64,000 nucleotides of DNA, taken from Procambarus clarkii. Lineage: Eukaryota > Arthropoda > Malacostraca > Decapoda > Cambaridae. Positions 23,646 to 36,438 of the stretch are shown here, piece after piece. Within the stretch, counting starts at the first letter, position 1. Every line of letters starts with the position of its first letter. Made by a program: the position numbers and the translations under genes. The stretch is from contig NC_091219.1 in assembly GCF_040958095.1 (NCBI RefSeq), forward strand, positions 26,162,454-26,226,453. The letters are read 5' to 3'. A model generated the notes under the pieces. The model searched no databases. It was not told the origin of the DNA and worked only from the letters and a program-made list of their open reading frames with translations.

Positions 23646-24291
23646 TTAAAAGGCTGCAAATAGTATAATACAGTACACCCATTTTAAGTCCAACACCACA
23701 GGGAATGCTGCATATATTTAGCCATATTGTCAAGCAGAATTATTTTGTTTATAAACAGGCTCTGCACATGGGCAAGGCCCAATCATGAGCCAGATCTAGA
23801 GAGCTTTAGTGGGGTGGCTTTCTTGGATACTTATTGACTGACCTCTCTGAAGAAGGGACAAGTGTATTCAGAAATGTTAAAGAAGAAAAGAAAGTGGGAA
23901 AATAAAATGCAGAACATGGGCAAAATATACAATAAATGCAAGGAAGGCCAGAGAGATAGAAAGCAGGTATACAGGAGTCCAATATAGAGCTAGCTGAAAA
24001 ACAGGGTACCAAAGACCACATCTCATCTTGGGAAAATGGCAACAGATCAGCATATCAAAACAGAGTGCAAAAATAAGAAAAACAGCCAAACATTGTAATG
24101 ATTTTTTGATCTAGAGATAGTAGACAATATTTAAAGTAAATTGAATTGTTTACAAATTACTGGAATGGAAATAACACGACTAAAAGGCTAGAAGAAAAGT
24201 ACAGTATTATGTTTGTCTATAGTATCTGCTGGTGCCTATACCCCAGTTTTCACTCTGGTTGTTCTAAGGGTCTAGAATCCCTTTTGAATTA

Positions 24292-25051
24292 CAGTGACAC
24301 CTCGGCTTACGAATGCCCCTATTTACGAACTGTTTGGGTTACGAGCCTAATTTCTTCGGAAAATTTGAATCGGGTTACAAACTTTGCCTCGGGAAACAAG
24401 TGTGTTCATACGAGTATGGGCTGACCTAGCGCGTGGTGGCACGGCGATCGCGCCTCAATTTACCAGTGCCTCCCACCTAATGACTATTGTGCCTGAAAGA
24501 AAATGTTTGCAGTATGAGAAGAATTGCAAAGTTTTGCTGAAAAGTGTCACCCAAATCAAGCTGTAGCAGACCATTGTGTTAACCTTTTTAATGACAATGT
24601 GATGTCTCACTTGAGACAAGTGTTACAATGTAGGGAAAACAAGTGTTACTAGACAGGTTTTTAGTTAGAAAAAGAAGCAGTGAGCTACAAGCATGTCCTA
24701 GTGGTATGCAGGCAAAACATACCAGAGAAGTCATCACTGCCTGATGTTATAATGGAAGGGGACTCCCTTTCCAAACATTAACATCTCTCCTCCTCCCCTC
24801 CTCCTCACTGTCTTCCATACGCCAACAAAAGTTATCAACAATGGTAAGTAAAAACTTGTATATACTTTAGTACTAAAGATTTGGGTGGATTAGTTATAAA
24901 ATTTACTTTGAAGTTATTTTTTGGAGGGAGTCTGGAACGGATTAATTCAATTTCCGTTATTTCTTATGGAGACATTCGCTTCGGTTTACAAATTTTCGGC
25001 TTATGAACCATCTCTGGGAACGAATTAAATTCGTAAGCTGAGGTACCACTG
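24292..25051. mobile_element. Tigger/pogo-like DNA transposon remnant, 760 bp
   Basis: Inverted termini: CAGTGACACCTCGGCTTACG at the left; at the right, reading inward, CAGTGGTACCTCAGCTTACG. TA flanks both ends (24290-24291, 25052-25053), the target duplication of this superfamily. Inside, near 24730-24790, a decayed piece encodes LPDVIMEGDSPS, like the C-terminal end of Tigger transposases. No intact transposase remains. Confidence 0.85.
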
Positions 25052-25059
25052 TATTGTAC

Positions 25060-27710
25060 TCTCTTACCTTGTCGCTCTTCATATTTCTATCTCTTCTTAG
25101 TTTAATTCCACGATCTTTTAATATTGTTTTCCTTTGTACATAACTGCACAACAACCCAAGCTGATCTTTCACCTTTGCACATATGTAACTTTTAACCTGC
25201 TTGTCCATGTCTCTCCTGTCTCTGATGTACAGAGTTGTACTCATTGTTGGCTCTTTGTTTATCTCCCTGTTCTGCTTTGTTTACTTTTTCCCATACCATT
25301 TTTTGTTCCTGCACTCTGCCTTCCTGTACTGTTGAACCACGAATTAATCCTGCCCATTTCATAGCCTGACTTTCCTAAACAAAATGAATATTTCCTAAAT
25401 TTTCCAATATTGTCCCTCATTATTTTTCCCTCTAGGTTACTCTTCCAGTCCACTCTTCCTCTTCCTGTAAACCTTCTACATGTGTAGTCTCTCTGCCTGT
25501 AGTGTCATGTCCTCCTCGGCTCATTTCCTCGACTTGCCCCTCTCCTTTAGCAGACAACGTAATAGGAACTAGAACTTGGTGGACAGTGGCACCCAACTGA
25601 ATTGTCTAGTATTGAATAAGAGCTCTAATGTTAAATACCGTATCTAGTGCTGAATACTGAATACTGTACTAGGTCTAGGGCTGAATACTAGGTCAAGCTT
25701 ACTAGGTTATAAGATAGTCCCATCCCTTACCCCTTGTTGGCTACATAACGTGGAAGCGCTCAATTATTTTTCTCAAGATCATTCAAGAAGTGAACATGAG
25801 AACTACTTTACCACATGGATCAGTAAATTATTATTTCCATTTGAAGAGAAGAGAAACACACATTCCCATGCTGAAGAGTTAAACAGTTGAACAGGAGGGA
25901 AACATTGCCAGACTGCAACTAAGGTACAATACACAACTGAAACAAAATAAAAACATATTTTCAGCCATTGTAAAGAAGTTTCAAGGAAGATGAAGCATGC
26001 AAAGGATGGACTGATATGGTATGATACACTCTGGAGTAGAAGAAAGGGCAAAGATTAAAGATGAAGACACTGAAAGAAGTGATAACAGATTTGCTTCGGA
26101 GAGAAGGAACAAGTAAAGGCCAAAGCTAAATACTGTAGTGTTGTTCTAAACTAATAATTTTAAAGTTATGAAGAATGGTAAAAAAAGGAGAGAAAATGTG
26201 AAAGCACTGTCAAAGAATGAGGGGTGGTAATGAATGGAACCAAAGCTTTGCTGAGCAGAGCTCACTCTAATGGTCCAAGCAGGGAAGGACTTGCAAATTC
26301 TTGTGCCCCATAAGCCAGAGAATATGGCTGGGGGGGCTACTGTATTATAAATGCTCATAATATTGATTTGTTATTGAATAAGAACAACGGAGAGAAACAC
26401 AATGGGGGTTTGTGTGCTGTGTGTAAGAGGGAAACATAACAGAATGCAAGAATACCACCCAAGCCTCGGGCTCGTTAGAAAGGTACCTGTACATCCTACA
26501 CCTGAAGAGCTGCAAGCTTTACGGGGCACAGACATGTGAAGGAAGAGAGAGTACCATTGGTGCAAGGTGCAAGGAATAAAGGTGTGGAGGAGGAGAAATA
26601 TCCTACACATTCAAATCACTACAGTATTGACATTTGCCATCATCAAAAATAATACCAACTATTTTGGGGACTTACAGTATTAAGCCTTCATTAATAGTAC
26701 GTTATGTACATTTTAAAAAATCATGAGGAATATCTCAATGCTAATCATATCAAAGTATTTATTTATTTATTTAGCTTTTAATTATGCAAAGTAATGTGGC
26801 AAAATTGAATAGTACTTTTGGGAGAGAAATGATAAACTTGAAGTCAAACTAATTTACAATATAAAATATTATGTTAGAACTATTTCCTGATACAGCACAA
26901 TATTACATATAAAATATTTATAATATTACTACGATTCCCTTGAAATAAAATAATATGTAACTGCTAAGAGTACTACTTAAGAAAATCTAATGTACAGTAC
27001 AGAATTCATTTACTAACACAGTACTCTTAAATATAAAATTATTGGAATTGCATTTTTGTAATTTGATTACATTCTTACATCATTGTGCCTGCGCATCCTG
27101 CAATGTCTCTATTGTTCAAAGATAATCCCCCATGAAGAAACCAATAGCAATATTTATTCTCATCAACATCACTTGTTAGTACTGTATGTACAAATGTCTG
27201 TACAAATACATACAAATGCATGTCAGTACAAATGTACTTTTTACAGTAGGCCGCTCACGTAGAACAGAGGATGCAAAACAAAATTTTATCATGTACCAAA
27301 TATGCCTTACATACAGGGGGCACCTTGAGGAACACAGTTGAAATTGTGAAATGTTTGGGAGGAGCCATGGTGCAATAAAATGTAATCCCAAAGTAAAAAA
27401 CAAAATAAAAAAATACATGAAAAACCTACTGTATTTAAAAGATATCATGATGAAAGATAATATAGTAATTCAAAACATGTTTAAGCACACATCCACAGCA
27501 ATTCACGCTACATAAGTAGTTAAACTTGCATTAGGATTAAATGATTCTGTCAGAATTCGGGTGCATCACAAAATTTGTGCTGTATGAGTTTGTGCTGCCT
27601 AAAGGTCTAGTGCAGATAACAACACTAGACTAGGAAATGTAGATGTTTATCTCTCAGAATGCTTGGTAATATGTTTATTGTTTGTGATGTGTTTATATGT
27701 ATGTATTAAC
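25060..27710. other. Intergenic DNA, MSL3 side
   Basis: No exon or known repeat could be supported. The untranslated first exon and promoter of MSL3 may lie here or between 23410 and 24290, but I could not place them. Confidence 0.4.
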
Positions 27711-27719
27711 ACGATGTAC

Positions 27720-27805
27720 TGAACAGGGTGAGAATAGCTTGAGCTACCTCATCCCCTTTGTGTGTACTTTACCTCAATAAACTTATTTCAATTTCAATTT
27801 CAACA
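27720..27805 (+). mobile_element. LINE 3' tail
   Basis: AGAATAGCTTGAGCTACCTC, then CTCAATAAACTTATTTCAAT followed by TTTCAAT repeats. A related tail lies at 59035-59140. Confidence 0.6.
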
Positions 27806-28104
27806 CTAGACTGGGGGAGGGGTTGGGGGCTGGGAAGTGGCAATTGGAATAGGGTTGCCAGGCCTTGGCCATTTAAGCTATAAATTTGTTGTTGAATTTA
27901 GCACACATTCAGTGGATCCACAATTCTAAAGTTACATATAATTTCTATAGGACCTGAACTGCTCTTTAATCATATGCATTCATTCTAAAACAAAATTAAT
28001 TATACTGTATATATACTTCATTCTTTTTTCTTGCAATGTATCTTATCATTTTATTAATTCTGCTAGAATTTACCTACTTAAAATTATCTGTTAGATTAAG
28101 GACC

Positions 28105-28215
28105 TGCCCGAAATGCTGCGCGTACTAGTGGCTTTACAAGATTGTAAATACTATGCTATGTATTCTCTCTAACCCAATGTACCTTCTTGTATATAAATAA
28201 ATAAATAAATAAAGT
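28105..28215 (+). mobile_element. Short element ending in the CCCGAAAYGC tail module
   Basis: GCCCGAAATGCTGCGCGTAC, then TAGTGGCTTTA, then AAATAAATAAATA repeats. This tail is shared with the adjacent LINE (29828-29960) and with copies at 31735, 45035 and 57715. Confidence 0.65.
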
Positions 28216-28260
28216 ATACAGTACACAAACCAGCAGGTCATCTAAATGCTTCCTTCACCA

Positions 28261-29960
28261 AGAACTTTCTATTTCTTTATTTAGAACTTTCTATTTCTGT
28301 AGATGTTAACAACTACAGACCTATATCAATCCTGCCAAACTTGTCAAAAATTTTTGAAAAACTTATATACAAGCAGCTTTACTCATATCTAGCCAAACTC
28401 AATATACTTAGCCCTTGCCAATATGGCTTCAGACCCAAAAAAAGCACTAACGATGCACTTATTAGTATGCTTAACTCGATTCATACAGCTCTTGATAAAA
28501 AGGAGCTCCCTGTTGGGTTATTTGTGGACCTGCGTAAAGCTTTTGATACTGTCAACCACCATAACCTTCTTCTTAAATTACATCATTATGGAGTCAGAGG
28601 ACACTCCCTACAATACCTCGAGTCCTACCTTACTGACAGGCTCCAATATGTTTCTGTGAATAATACAATTTCTCCCACCCTACCCATCAACATTGGTGTT
28701 CCTCAGGGCAGCATACTTGGCCCTCTCCTCTTTCTCATCTACATTAATGACCTTCCAAATGCCTCCCAACACCTCAAACCAATTCTATTTGCTGACGACA
28801 CAACCTTCATTTACTCCAGTCCTGACCCTCTTGCTCTAAATGCCACAGTAAATACTGAGCTAAATAAAGTCCATCTTTGGCTAACTGCCAACAAACTCAC
28901 CCTTAACATTGACAAAACCTTCTATATTCTGTTTGGCAATAAATCCTCTAGTCTTATAAATCTCAAAATAAACAATACCCAAATTTGTAACAAATTAGAT
29001 GGCAAATTCCTTGGCATTCTCATTGACCACAAGCTGAATTTCCAGGGACACATTCTAAATATATCAAAAAAAGTTTCAAAAACTGTGGGCATTCTTTCTA
29101 AGATCAGATATTATGTACCACGCCCTGCTCTGGTGACTCTCTATTACTCCCTTATCTATCCTTATCTCAACTATGGTATTTGTGCTTGGGGTTCTACTAC
29201 CCAAAATCACTTACGTCCTCTAATTACCCAACACAAAGCCGCTATTAGAACAATATCCAACTCTGGCCCCAGACATCACTCGGTACCCCTACTCAAATCT
29301 CTTAATATGTTAGATATTAAGTCACTGCACATTCTCTCATGTGTATTATACATATATAAAACGCTAAACTATAATGCCAATCCTGATCTTAAAAGCTTCA
29401 TAGAAGGTTGTAACAGAACCCATGAGCACCACACCAGAAATAAATACAGTTTTGATATTCCTAGAGTACGTCTTAATCAAACTAGAAATGCTCTGCAAAT
29501 CAAGGGGCCCAGAATGTGGAATGACCTTCCCAACCATGTTAAAGACTGTACCTCTCTCAACCAGTTTAAGATAAAAACTAAACACTACCTAATAAATTCC
29601 CTGTAATCTACCTCACTCCTCTATTGTCAACCCATGTCTGTTATTTTCTTTTTATTTTCTTTTTTTTTTCTTTTTTTTTTAATCAACACTGTTTGTCAAC
29701 CTATTGTATTTGTGCTGCTATTTCAGTCATGTTCCCCCTTTTTTTTTATCTTTATTTGTATTTGTTCTCAACATCTTTTATTCTTTATGCTCAATTAGTA
29801 TTAAGTTCTTGATATTAATGTTTTTCTTGCCCGAAACGCATTGCGTAATAGTGGCTTTAGGCATTGTATGTACTAGCTCTATCTATATATCAATCCATTA
29901 ATGTAACATCACTTGTATGTATATACCTTACCTGAATAAACATCTGAATCTGAAATCTGA
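28261..29960 (+). mobile_element. 5'-truncated LINE with a 421-codon open reverse transcriptase
   Basis: The open frame at 28341-29606 starts inside the reverse transcriptase (SKIFEKLIYKQLYSYLAKLN). It contains YGFRPKKSTNDAL, FVDLRKAFDTVNHH, IGVPQGSILGPLLFLIYIND, the catalytic FADD box in ILFADDTTFIY, and a C-terminal region ending KTKHYLINSL. It is a non-LTR element of the broad CR1/Jockey type, with no 5' ORF or endonuclease present. A T-rich 3' region follows, then the CCCGAAACGC tail and GAATCTGAAATCTGAATC repeats. The open frame suggests a recent insertion. Confidence 0.92.
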
Positions 29961-29964
29961 ATCT

Positions 29965-31730
29965 ATTTCTCCCACACTGACGTACCCTATTATATTTAGA
30001 GTTCATAGCAGGAGGTTGTGACTGTGCCAAAAATTCTATAACTACAGAAGAAAACATGAATTTATATATCTAATTAGGAAGTCAGAGAATGAAAAATGTA
30101 GAGCTAAGATGACTGGCTTATTATGATATACTGTAATGTAATGAAATTAGTAATCAACCCCCCTTCCCCCCCTCTCCACCCCAAAAAAGGTAAAAAAATA
30201 AAAAATAAAAATAAACATATAAATACATATAAGTACATAAAGACATTATGGAGTGTGGTTGAATCATTCACAAGTATTTCAACAAATCTTGTTTTTTTCT
30301 GTCAAAACCATATATATATATTATTAGGCTAGGATATATTAGCTTTGGTTAGGCTCTGTTAAATAAGGCTAGGGTGGTTTGGGTTTGGTTAGATAGGTTT
30401 TAAAACTTGTTAGTAAATGGTCTTGTGTACAATATAACTTGTATCCAAGATAATGTTGTAACTAAACAGAGAATAAGGTTAAAATTACCAACTAGTGAAT
30501 GCATATTCTTCATTGATGTATACTATCTTCTAAACTATTTTCCCATTGTCAAATCAGAACATCGAATTTTATTATTACTATTGACTTAGGTGCCACGACA
30601 GTGAAGTTATCGAACAATGAAGTCAATATTCTGGTTCAACTTTGACAAGTGGATGTCTGGACACCTACTCCACCCTGGAGGCCGGCGGATCACACGACAC
30701 GATTTTACCTATTTGGTCTCAATATTGCTGTCAGCCATTCCTATTCAACTGTCTAGATTGTTAAGATGCCTGGCTCAATTATCGTCTGGGGTCACAGGGA
30801 AGTCGATGGATTTTAAACATTTTCTGGTTGATTTTTCAGGTAGAGAGACAGTATTTGGCACCAGCTTGGCTGAGAGGAGCCAGGAGTTGGTGGGTCTTGG
30901 TGGGTTCCTGGTACATCCTTACGATATAGTGGGTGGCGGACTTCTGCTCTTTTGGAGGGCACTGGAAGACCATTTTGCATTTTTGCCCATTTAGGTACGA
31001 GTTGAAGAGGTAATTTTATGCCTCGGCTATCCTGTGGTCTCTGTGTAGGATGGGGGGGGCTGGTGCTTGCCTCCCTGAGGGACTCCTAGTGCTCCCTAAT
31101 GATCTGCCCATCAGTGTCTTTATTCATCGAAATGTGCATTAGGTTCCACTAACATGACATTCACTTAGCCATACAGATTTGTGATTGGCCCTTCAAGGGT
31201 ACACAGAGGCACACATGGCACCACTGCCGTCGCGGCCCCAAATTCCACAACAATGAAGTCAACCTAATAGTTGACATTTTTGTTAATTTCTTAGCACAGA
31301 AAATTTAAATAAATCATGCAGTAAGAGTCTGAGTGAAATTCCTGCTGGAAATATGCCATTATAAAGTGGTATCCATAAAAACAATATATTAAAGAGCTGT
31401 ATAGACTCGGGATACAGTACATCTATCAAAGAGATGCTAATCACAAAAAACAACATTCATTTGACAACAGTTCACTCGCTGTGTTAACCTATCTGGCTCT
31501 AAGTAGCCAGTAGAGTGTTACCTCGTAGACACGCGTAGCTCACCAAGATAGAGGCTGGTGGTGCCCCACATCAGAGCGGGGGTAAAGAGTCCATGCCAGC
31601 AGGGGCCAGCAGAGCTGAGGAATCAATCCTTGCCCAGGGACGCTCTGTTGACGCTCACTTAGGGCGCTTACAACCCATCATTTCCCTCCGTTTTCTTCCA
31701 CCCTACGCCATCCCCGTTTTTTTTTAACTT
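29965..31730. other. Intergenic DNA
   Basis: Contains one 125-codon plus-strand ORF (30617-30994) of unrecognised sequence in a GC-richer block (30590-31250). That block may be a decayed repeat, as both edges carry ACAATGAAGTCAA. Nothing is firmly identifiable. Confidence 0.35.
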
Positions 31731-31734
31731 TTTT

Positions 31735-31815
31735 ATTTTTTTGAGATATATACAAGAGTTATTACATTCTTGTACAGCCACTAGTACGCGTAGCGTTTCG
31801 GGCAGGTCCCTAGAA
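31735..31815 (-). mobile_element. Short element with CCCGAAACGC tail module (minus)
   Basis: On the minus strand: CTGCCCGAAACGCTACGCGT, then ACTAGTGGCTGTACAAG. Same module as at 28105 and 29828. Confidence 0.65.
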
Positions 31816-32499
31816 TACGATCCCCGCCGAGAAGAATCGTTTTTACAACCAAGTACTCATTCTACTGTTGAGTTAAACAGAGGCTACAGTTAAGGATTTG
31901 CGCCCAATTCAACTCCTTCAATTACATTCTAAAAACAACTTGCTTAATTAAATGAATTGTGGGGTTCAGTCCCTGAGCCCATTATGCAAGCCTTTCCACT
32001 GCCGCCCACAAGATGGGTATGGGGTGCATAATAAATGAACTTAACTAACTTTGAAAACAATTTACCCTTATGTTCTATTCCACTCCATTATATCTTAAAT
32101 TACTACAGAATGGTAAAATTCGTGAGTGAATGCCCATATATAATTAAAATTGAAATTGAAATAAGTTTATTGATGTACACATATATAATAATTTTAAGCC
32201 GTGTGAATAGAAATAGCCAGTAATTAGCTAACTGTATGTAATTACCTAGGTGTAGTTACAGATGAAAGCAACGCTCGTGGTGTCCCATCTTCCCAGTACT
32301 CTTTGTCAAATAATTTGTATCTTTTTTTCTGATTTTCGCATTATTTTTTTAATTACTGCTGTGGGAACAGAGACTAATAGTAATGGATTCGCACCTAGTC
32401 AATACTCCCTGGTCAGGATACGAACCCAGGATCCAGAACCCAGAACAAATCATTTGCAAATGGACTATAGACACCACACCATGCCTCCATTTTCAAATT

Positions 32500-32940
32500 A
32501 GATATTTTCAAAATATCCGACATTTCAGATATTTTGAAAACTGCAGGGGGGGTTTGGGCAAAATATGACCCATCGCTGTTTTCAGTAATTAGCATATTTT
32601 CGGTATAAAAGATCGTAATTTGAAAATGAAAATAGGTGCAGAGTCAGAATTCGGCTAAAAAATCACGCTCAGGAGTCAACTTTTCGGATATTTTGAAAAC
32701 TGCAGGGGGGTTTGGGCAAAATATGACCCATCGCAGTTTTTAGTAATTAGCATATTTTCGGTATAAAAGATCGTAATTTGAAAATGAAAATAGGTGCAGA
32801 GTCAGAATTCGGCTCAAAAATCACGCCCAGGAGTCAAATTTCCGACATTTCAGATATTTTGAAAACTGCAGGGGGGTTTGGCCAAAGTATGACCCATCGC
32901 CGTTTTCAGTAATTAGCATATTTTCGGTATAAAAGATATT
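32500..32940. repeat. Tandem repeat, unit about 160-166 bp, three copies
   Basis: ATTTTGAAAACTGCAGGGG recurs at about 32531, 32690 and 32856, followed each time by TTTGGGCAAAATATGACCCA (or a one-base variant) and TTAGCATATTTTCGGTATAA. The array stops abruptly at 32940. Confidence 0.9.
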
Positions 32941-32944
32941 GTTG

Positions 32945-34540
32945 TAGTGTAGTCAAGTTATACATGTATTTATGCTGTTGTAAATTATACAAGTTATACC
33001 TGCTTCATTAACATGGTCTGCAAAAATTATTTATTTGTTTCTACTATTAATTAAATAAATAGGTCCCCATGCTGTTGGTGTCTTATTCCTCCTAGATCAG
33101 AAATAATAATTCACACACGTTTTGCCTTATTTGTATGCATGTGTGTATGTGCTTCTTATTTGTATGCATGTGTGTATGTGCTTATTATTTGTGTGCATGT
33201 GCGCTAATGGTGGTGGTGTGTTGCTACAGTGAATTGAGTCTTACCATGAGGTAATGGTAAGACTTGTATTAAACCACTTGTTTTTCAGTCTACAGGAAAC
33301 ATACCCAGAGAAGTGACCTCATCAACTGCAGGCAGGTAGTGTATGTTTTCAGTCTACAATATTAACATGCCTCAAATTCAAGAACTGAATCATGGTGGTT
33401 TTTAACAGAGCAATTCACATTGTTAGTGGAATATTAGTAAGTTTACTTGCATATATTATAGAATTAGTTTGGATCATTTCTGGTATGCATTAGTTTTTGT
33501 TGGTGTTATTTACAGCAAGAGGTCTATAGCCACTATCGATAGCAAAAGTAATGAACTGGGTTACTATAACCAATGGGTTCAGGAAATGAAACCAAACATT
33601 CTTTTCACTAATGAGAATACAATGATAGCAAATATTACAGATTAAGATGCAGTGTTAAAATTTTATATTGTGCAGTATTTCAAATTAAAATGTTGGGAAA
33701 ATTGTACAGATTTTGGCCAATATGTCACCTTGTATTAATTTCCCCAGTTGATAGTGTGTCGACCTCATATGCATGTGATCCACGGTTCGAGAACTATATA
33801 GCCCAGGTGAATGAAATGTTTATTTCCACGGAAGTGTGGATGACAATTTATACTCGAGAAACCTATTACAGTAAAAGTGACTACCTCATACTCTGGTCAA
33901 ATGTGTTATTCACAGCAGTGACTGACATCATACCCTTCTCCTTCGACCTTCAGAAATGTGGCTCTTTGTTAGAGAGCCAGTCCTAGCCCGAGGGAAAATT
34001 TTGCTCTTCTAAATGTAACCATTTGCTCTTTTGTTACCCTGGCTAGTAGTAGTCATATCACACTATATACATCTTGATACTATAGCAGATTAAATACATC
34101 ATGACTATTCACAACTGATAAACTATGACAGTCCTGATACTACATCAGCACCTAGGTTCTCACTGTCATTTTATTAATACAATACTGTACATAAACTAAA
34201 CCAATAACATAGTACTGTATACGATGCTCTAAAATATTCCAATACTAACTTAAAGCAGACATATCCCATTATTTTAGATGGTAATAGGAATGTCTTTATG
34301 ACTCTGGGGGAAAATATAAATGAGCACAAAGATGCTCTTAAGACACTACATAGTGACAAAATTCTACCGAGAATTAGCAAAGTATACAAAGATTCAAATG
34401 TGGTGCCGATACAATTGTGAGAAGCCTCTGCGATGTGTCCCACCCTCTCCTGTATTTCTTTGAATTTAGCGGCAGCTAGGAAGATTGGTGTAATGTGAAT
34501 CCACTGTGGGACTAAGAATGTACTGTTGTTTGTCATGTGT
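32945..34540. other. Intergenic DNA
   Basis: Holds a short duplicated motif (CTTATTTGTATGCATGTGTG at about 33127 and 33155) and an unrecognised 98-codon ORF (33690-33986). No gene is supported. Confidence 0.35.
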
Positions 34541-34545
34541 ACCAA

Positions 34546-34776
34546 CAGTGGCGCCTTGATTAATGAATTTAATCCGTTCCGGCACCGAGCTCGTCATGTG
34601 AAACACTCGTCTTGCGAAACGACAACAATACTGTCGTCGGAGACATCCGAGAACCGGCGAGAACGCTAGGAAGAACCATGTGGTTTGCTCGTTAATCGAG
34701 ACAAATTTTCTGCAAGTGACTCGCTCGTTACTCGAAATGCTGTAACTGGAGTCGCTCGTCACTCAAGGTTCCACTC
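34546..34776. mobile_element. Short Tigger-like MITE, about 230 bp
   Basis: Imperfect inverted ends: CAGTGGCGCCTTGATTAATG at the left; at the right, reading inward, GAGTGGAACCTTGAGTGACG. It is GC-rich relative to its flanks. No clear TA duplication remains. Confidence 0.6.
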
Positions 34777-34799
34777 GACACTATTTGGAAACATTTTGT

Positions 34800-36435
34800 G
34801 GTAAATGAATCATTATTAGTATGAAGTAATACCTTTTGTATTTAAGATGCAACACAAAATTAGTACTTTGTATCCATCTTGTCCAAATCATTCAAATTTA
34901 CATGAAGTACTTATCAAAAGAAGGCACCAGGCCAGGGGGGGAGGGGGTTCTATGTAGCAGAATTTACATCAAATTGTTTCCATTTCCATCACACTTCCTC
35001 TTGGACTCGCTGCCTATTAACCTGTTGTTAAGCACCCTGAATAACATTTAGATACAAGATATAATTGACGTCTAAGACACTTATCGCTTAACAATGAAAG
35101 GCACTATGGTATTACACAAGGATTCAACATTTATTGTTTTATATAAAAAAGAACACTACATAATTAAATGTTTATTTATACATTTTAAATACAAAATCAA
35201 ATTTTTTTGCAGAATATACTTAAACTACTTTGACTAAGTTATCACAGCTCAAATGGTAATGTTTAATAAAATATAGTAAATAAACATACAGCATAGTGCA
35301 AAATGTAGGCCCTAATCTCACTTTATGCAAGACTATATGTTCTTGAGATTATAACATACTTCTTCACGAACCTTTAACTATAATTATATTTCACAACCAT
35401 TTACACAATACATACTTGAATAGCAATAGAACTTTAGGAATTAAACTAAATAACTTCAATGAAATTTACAGCACATTTACATTTGCAAACCCTTCAAGGT
35501 CCATATTACTGGCACAGTAATATTTATTGTGATGTGTTAGACCGTAAGACAATGCTTCTTGTGACCTCGGTTATAAAAAACGACAATAAATTAGTAACTT
35601 GATTACAATAATAACACTATTCCTGCAGAATTCACATACTATTTATTCAATGGACTCCCCAATAGAGATTACTAACTAAAAAATTCATAGCTATCTTTTA
35701 TAATTCAAAAGGCACTAAGGCTGGAAAGTTATTAAATACAGTTCATGGTACAGACCAGCCAGAAAAGTCCTAGATATCATTCAAGAGCAAACTGCCCTGA
35801 ACTTGAGGGGGACCTCAACAAGACTGACACACTTCCTGTGTGTCACACGCTGTGCATACCTGTACCTAGGATATTTAATAAATCCTCTAGGTAGTCAAGT
35901 GGTTTAATGGTTGGGAATCCTATACACACACTAATGTAGTACAATTTTCAAAAGAAACAAATATAATTTGCAATGCATCCATGTAACCTCAGAGTTTCAG
36001 GCAAATCCAAATTATCAAAAAGATCAAAACTTGTGCAATTAGCAAGATGCCTCGGCAATTGCACAACATATCTTTAAAATCAAGATGATTTTTCTTGGAA
36101 AGAGTTAACTGCACCCCCCTGCTTCCCTCCCATCTACTAAAAGTAAATCACCAGAGTATAATCAAAGCAAATAATTATCAAATGAAAGTGTTTGCCCAAC
36201 ACGGCTATATAACAGCATTGCCAAATTGATACAAAAAATTACTGTACTGTACATTCAAACAACATTAATACAGTACAAAATGGCATAAACAAAAATTTGC
36301 AAGGTGCAATACTGTAAATCAACTTGTAACGAGTGTATCTTACTGAAGGAAGCTAGCTTACCAGTATCTCTGCACATCATTATGCAACATGGAATGCTAC
36401 TTAAGTTGCCGAAACATTTCTTCCACTTTCCAAGC
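34800..36435. other. DNA downstream of acid ceramidase, including its probable 3' UTR
   Basis: AT-rich with several minus-strand AATAAA candidates, none clearly preferred. No exon or repeat recognised. Confidence 0.4.
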
Positions 36436-36438
36436 CTT

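Noticed and set aside
23515-23733. Cys-rich 72-codon minus-strand ORF upstream of MSL3
   Set aside because: The cysteines come from the CA-rich simple repeat.
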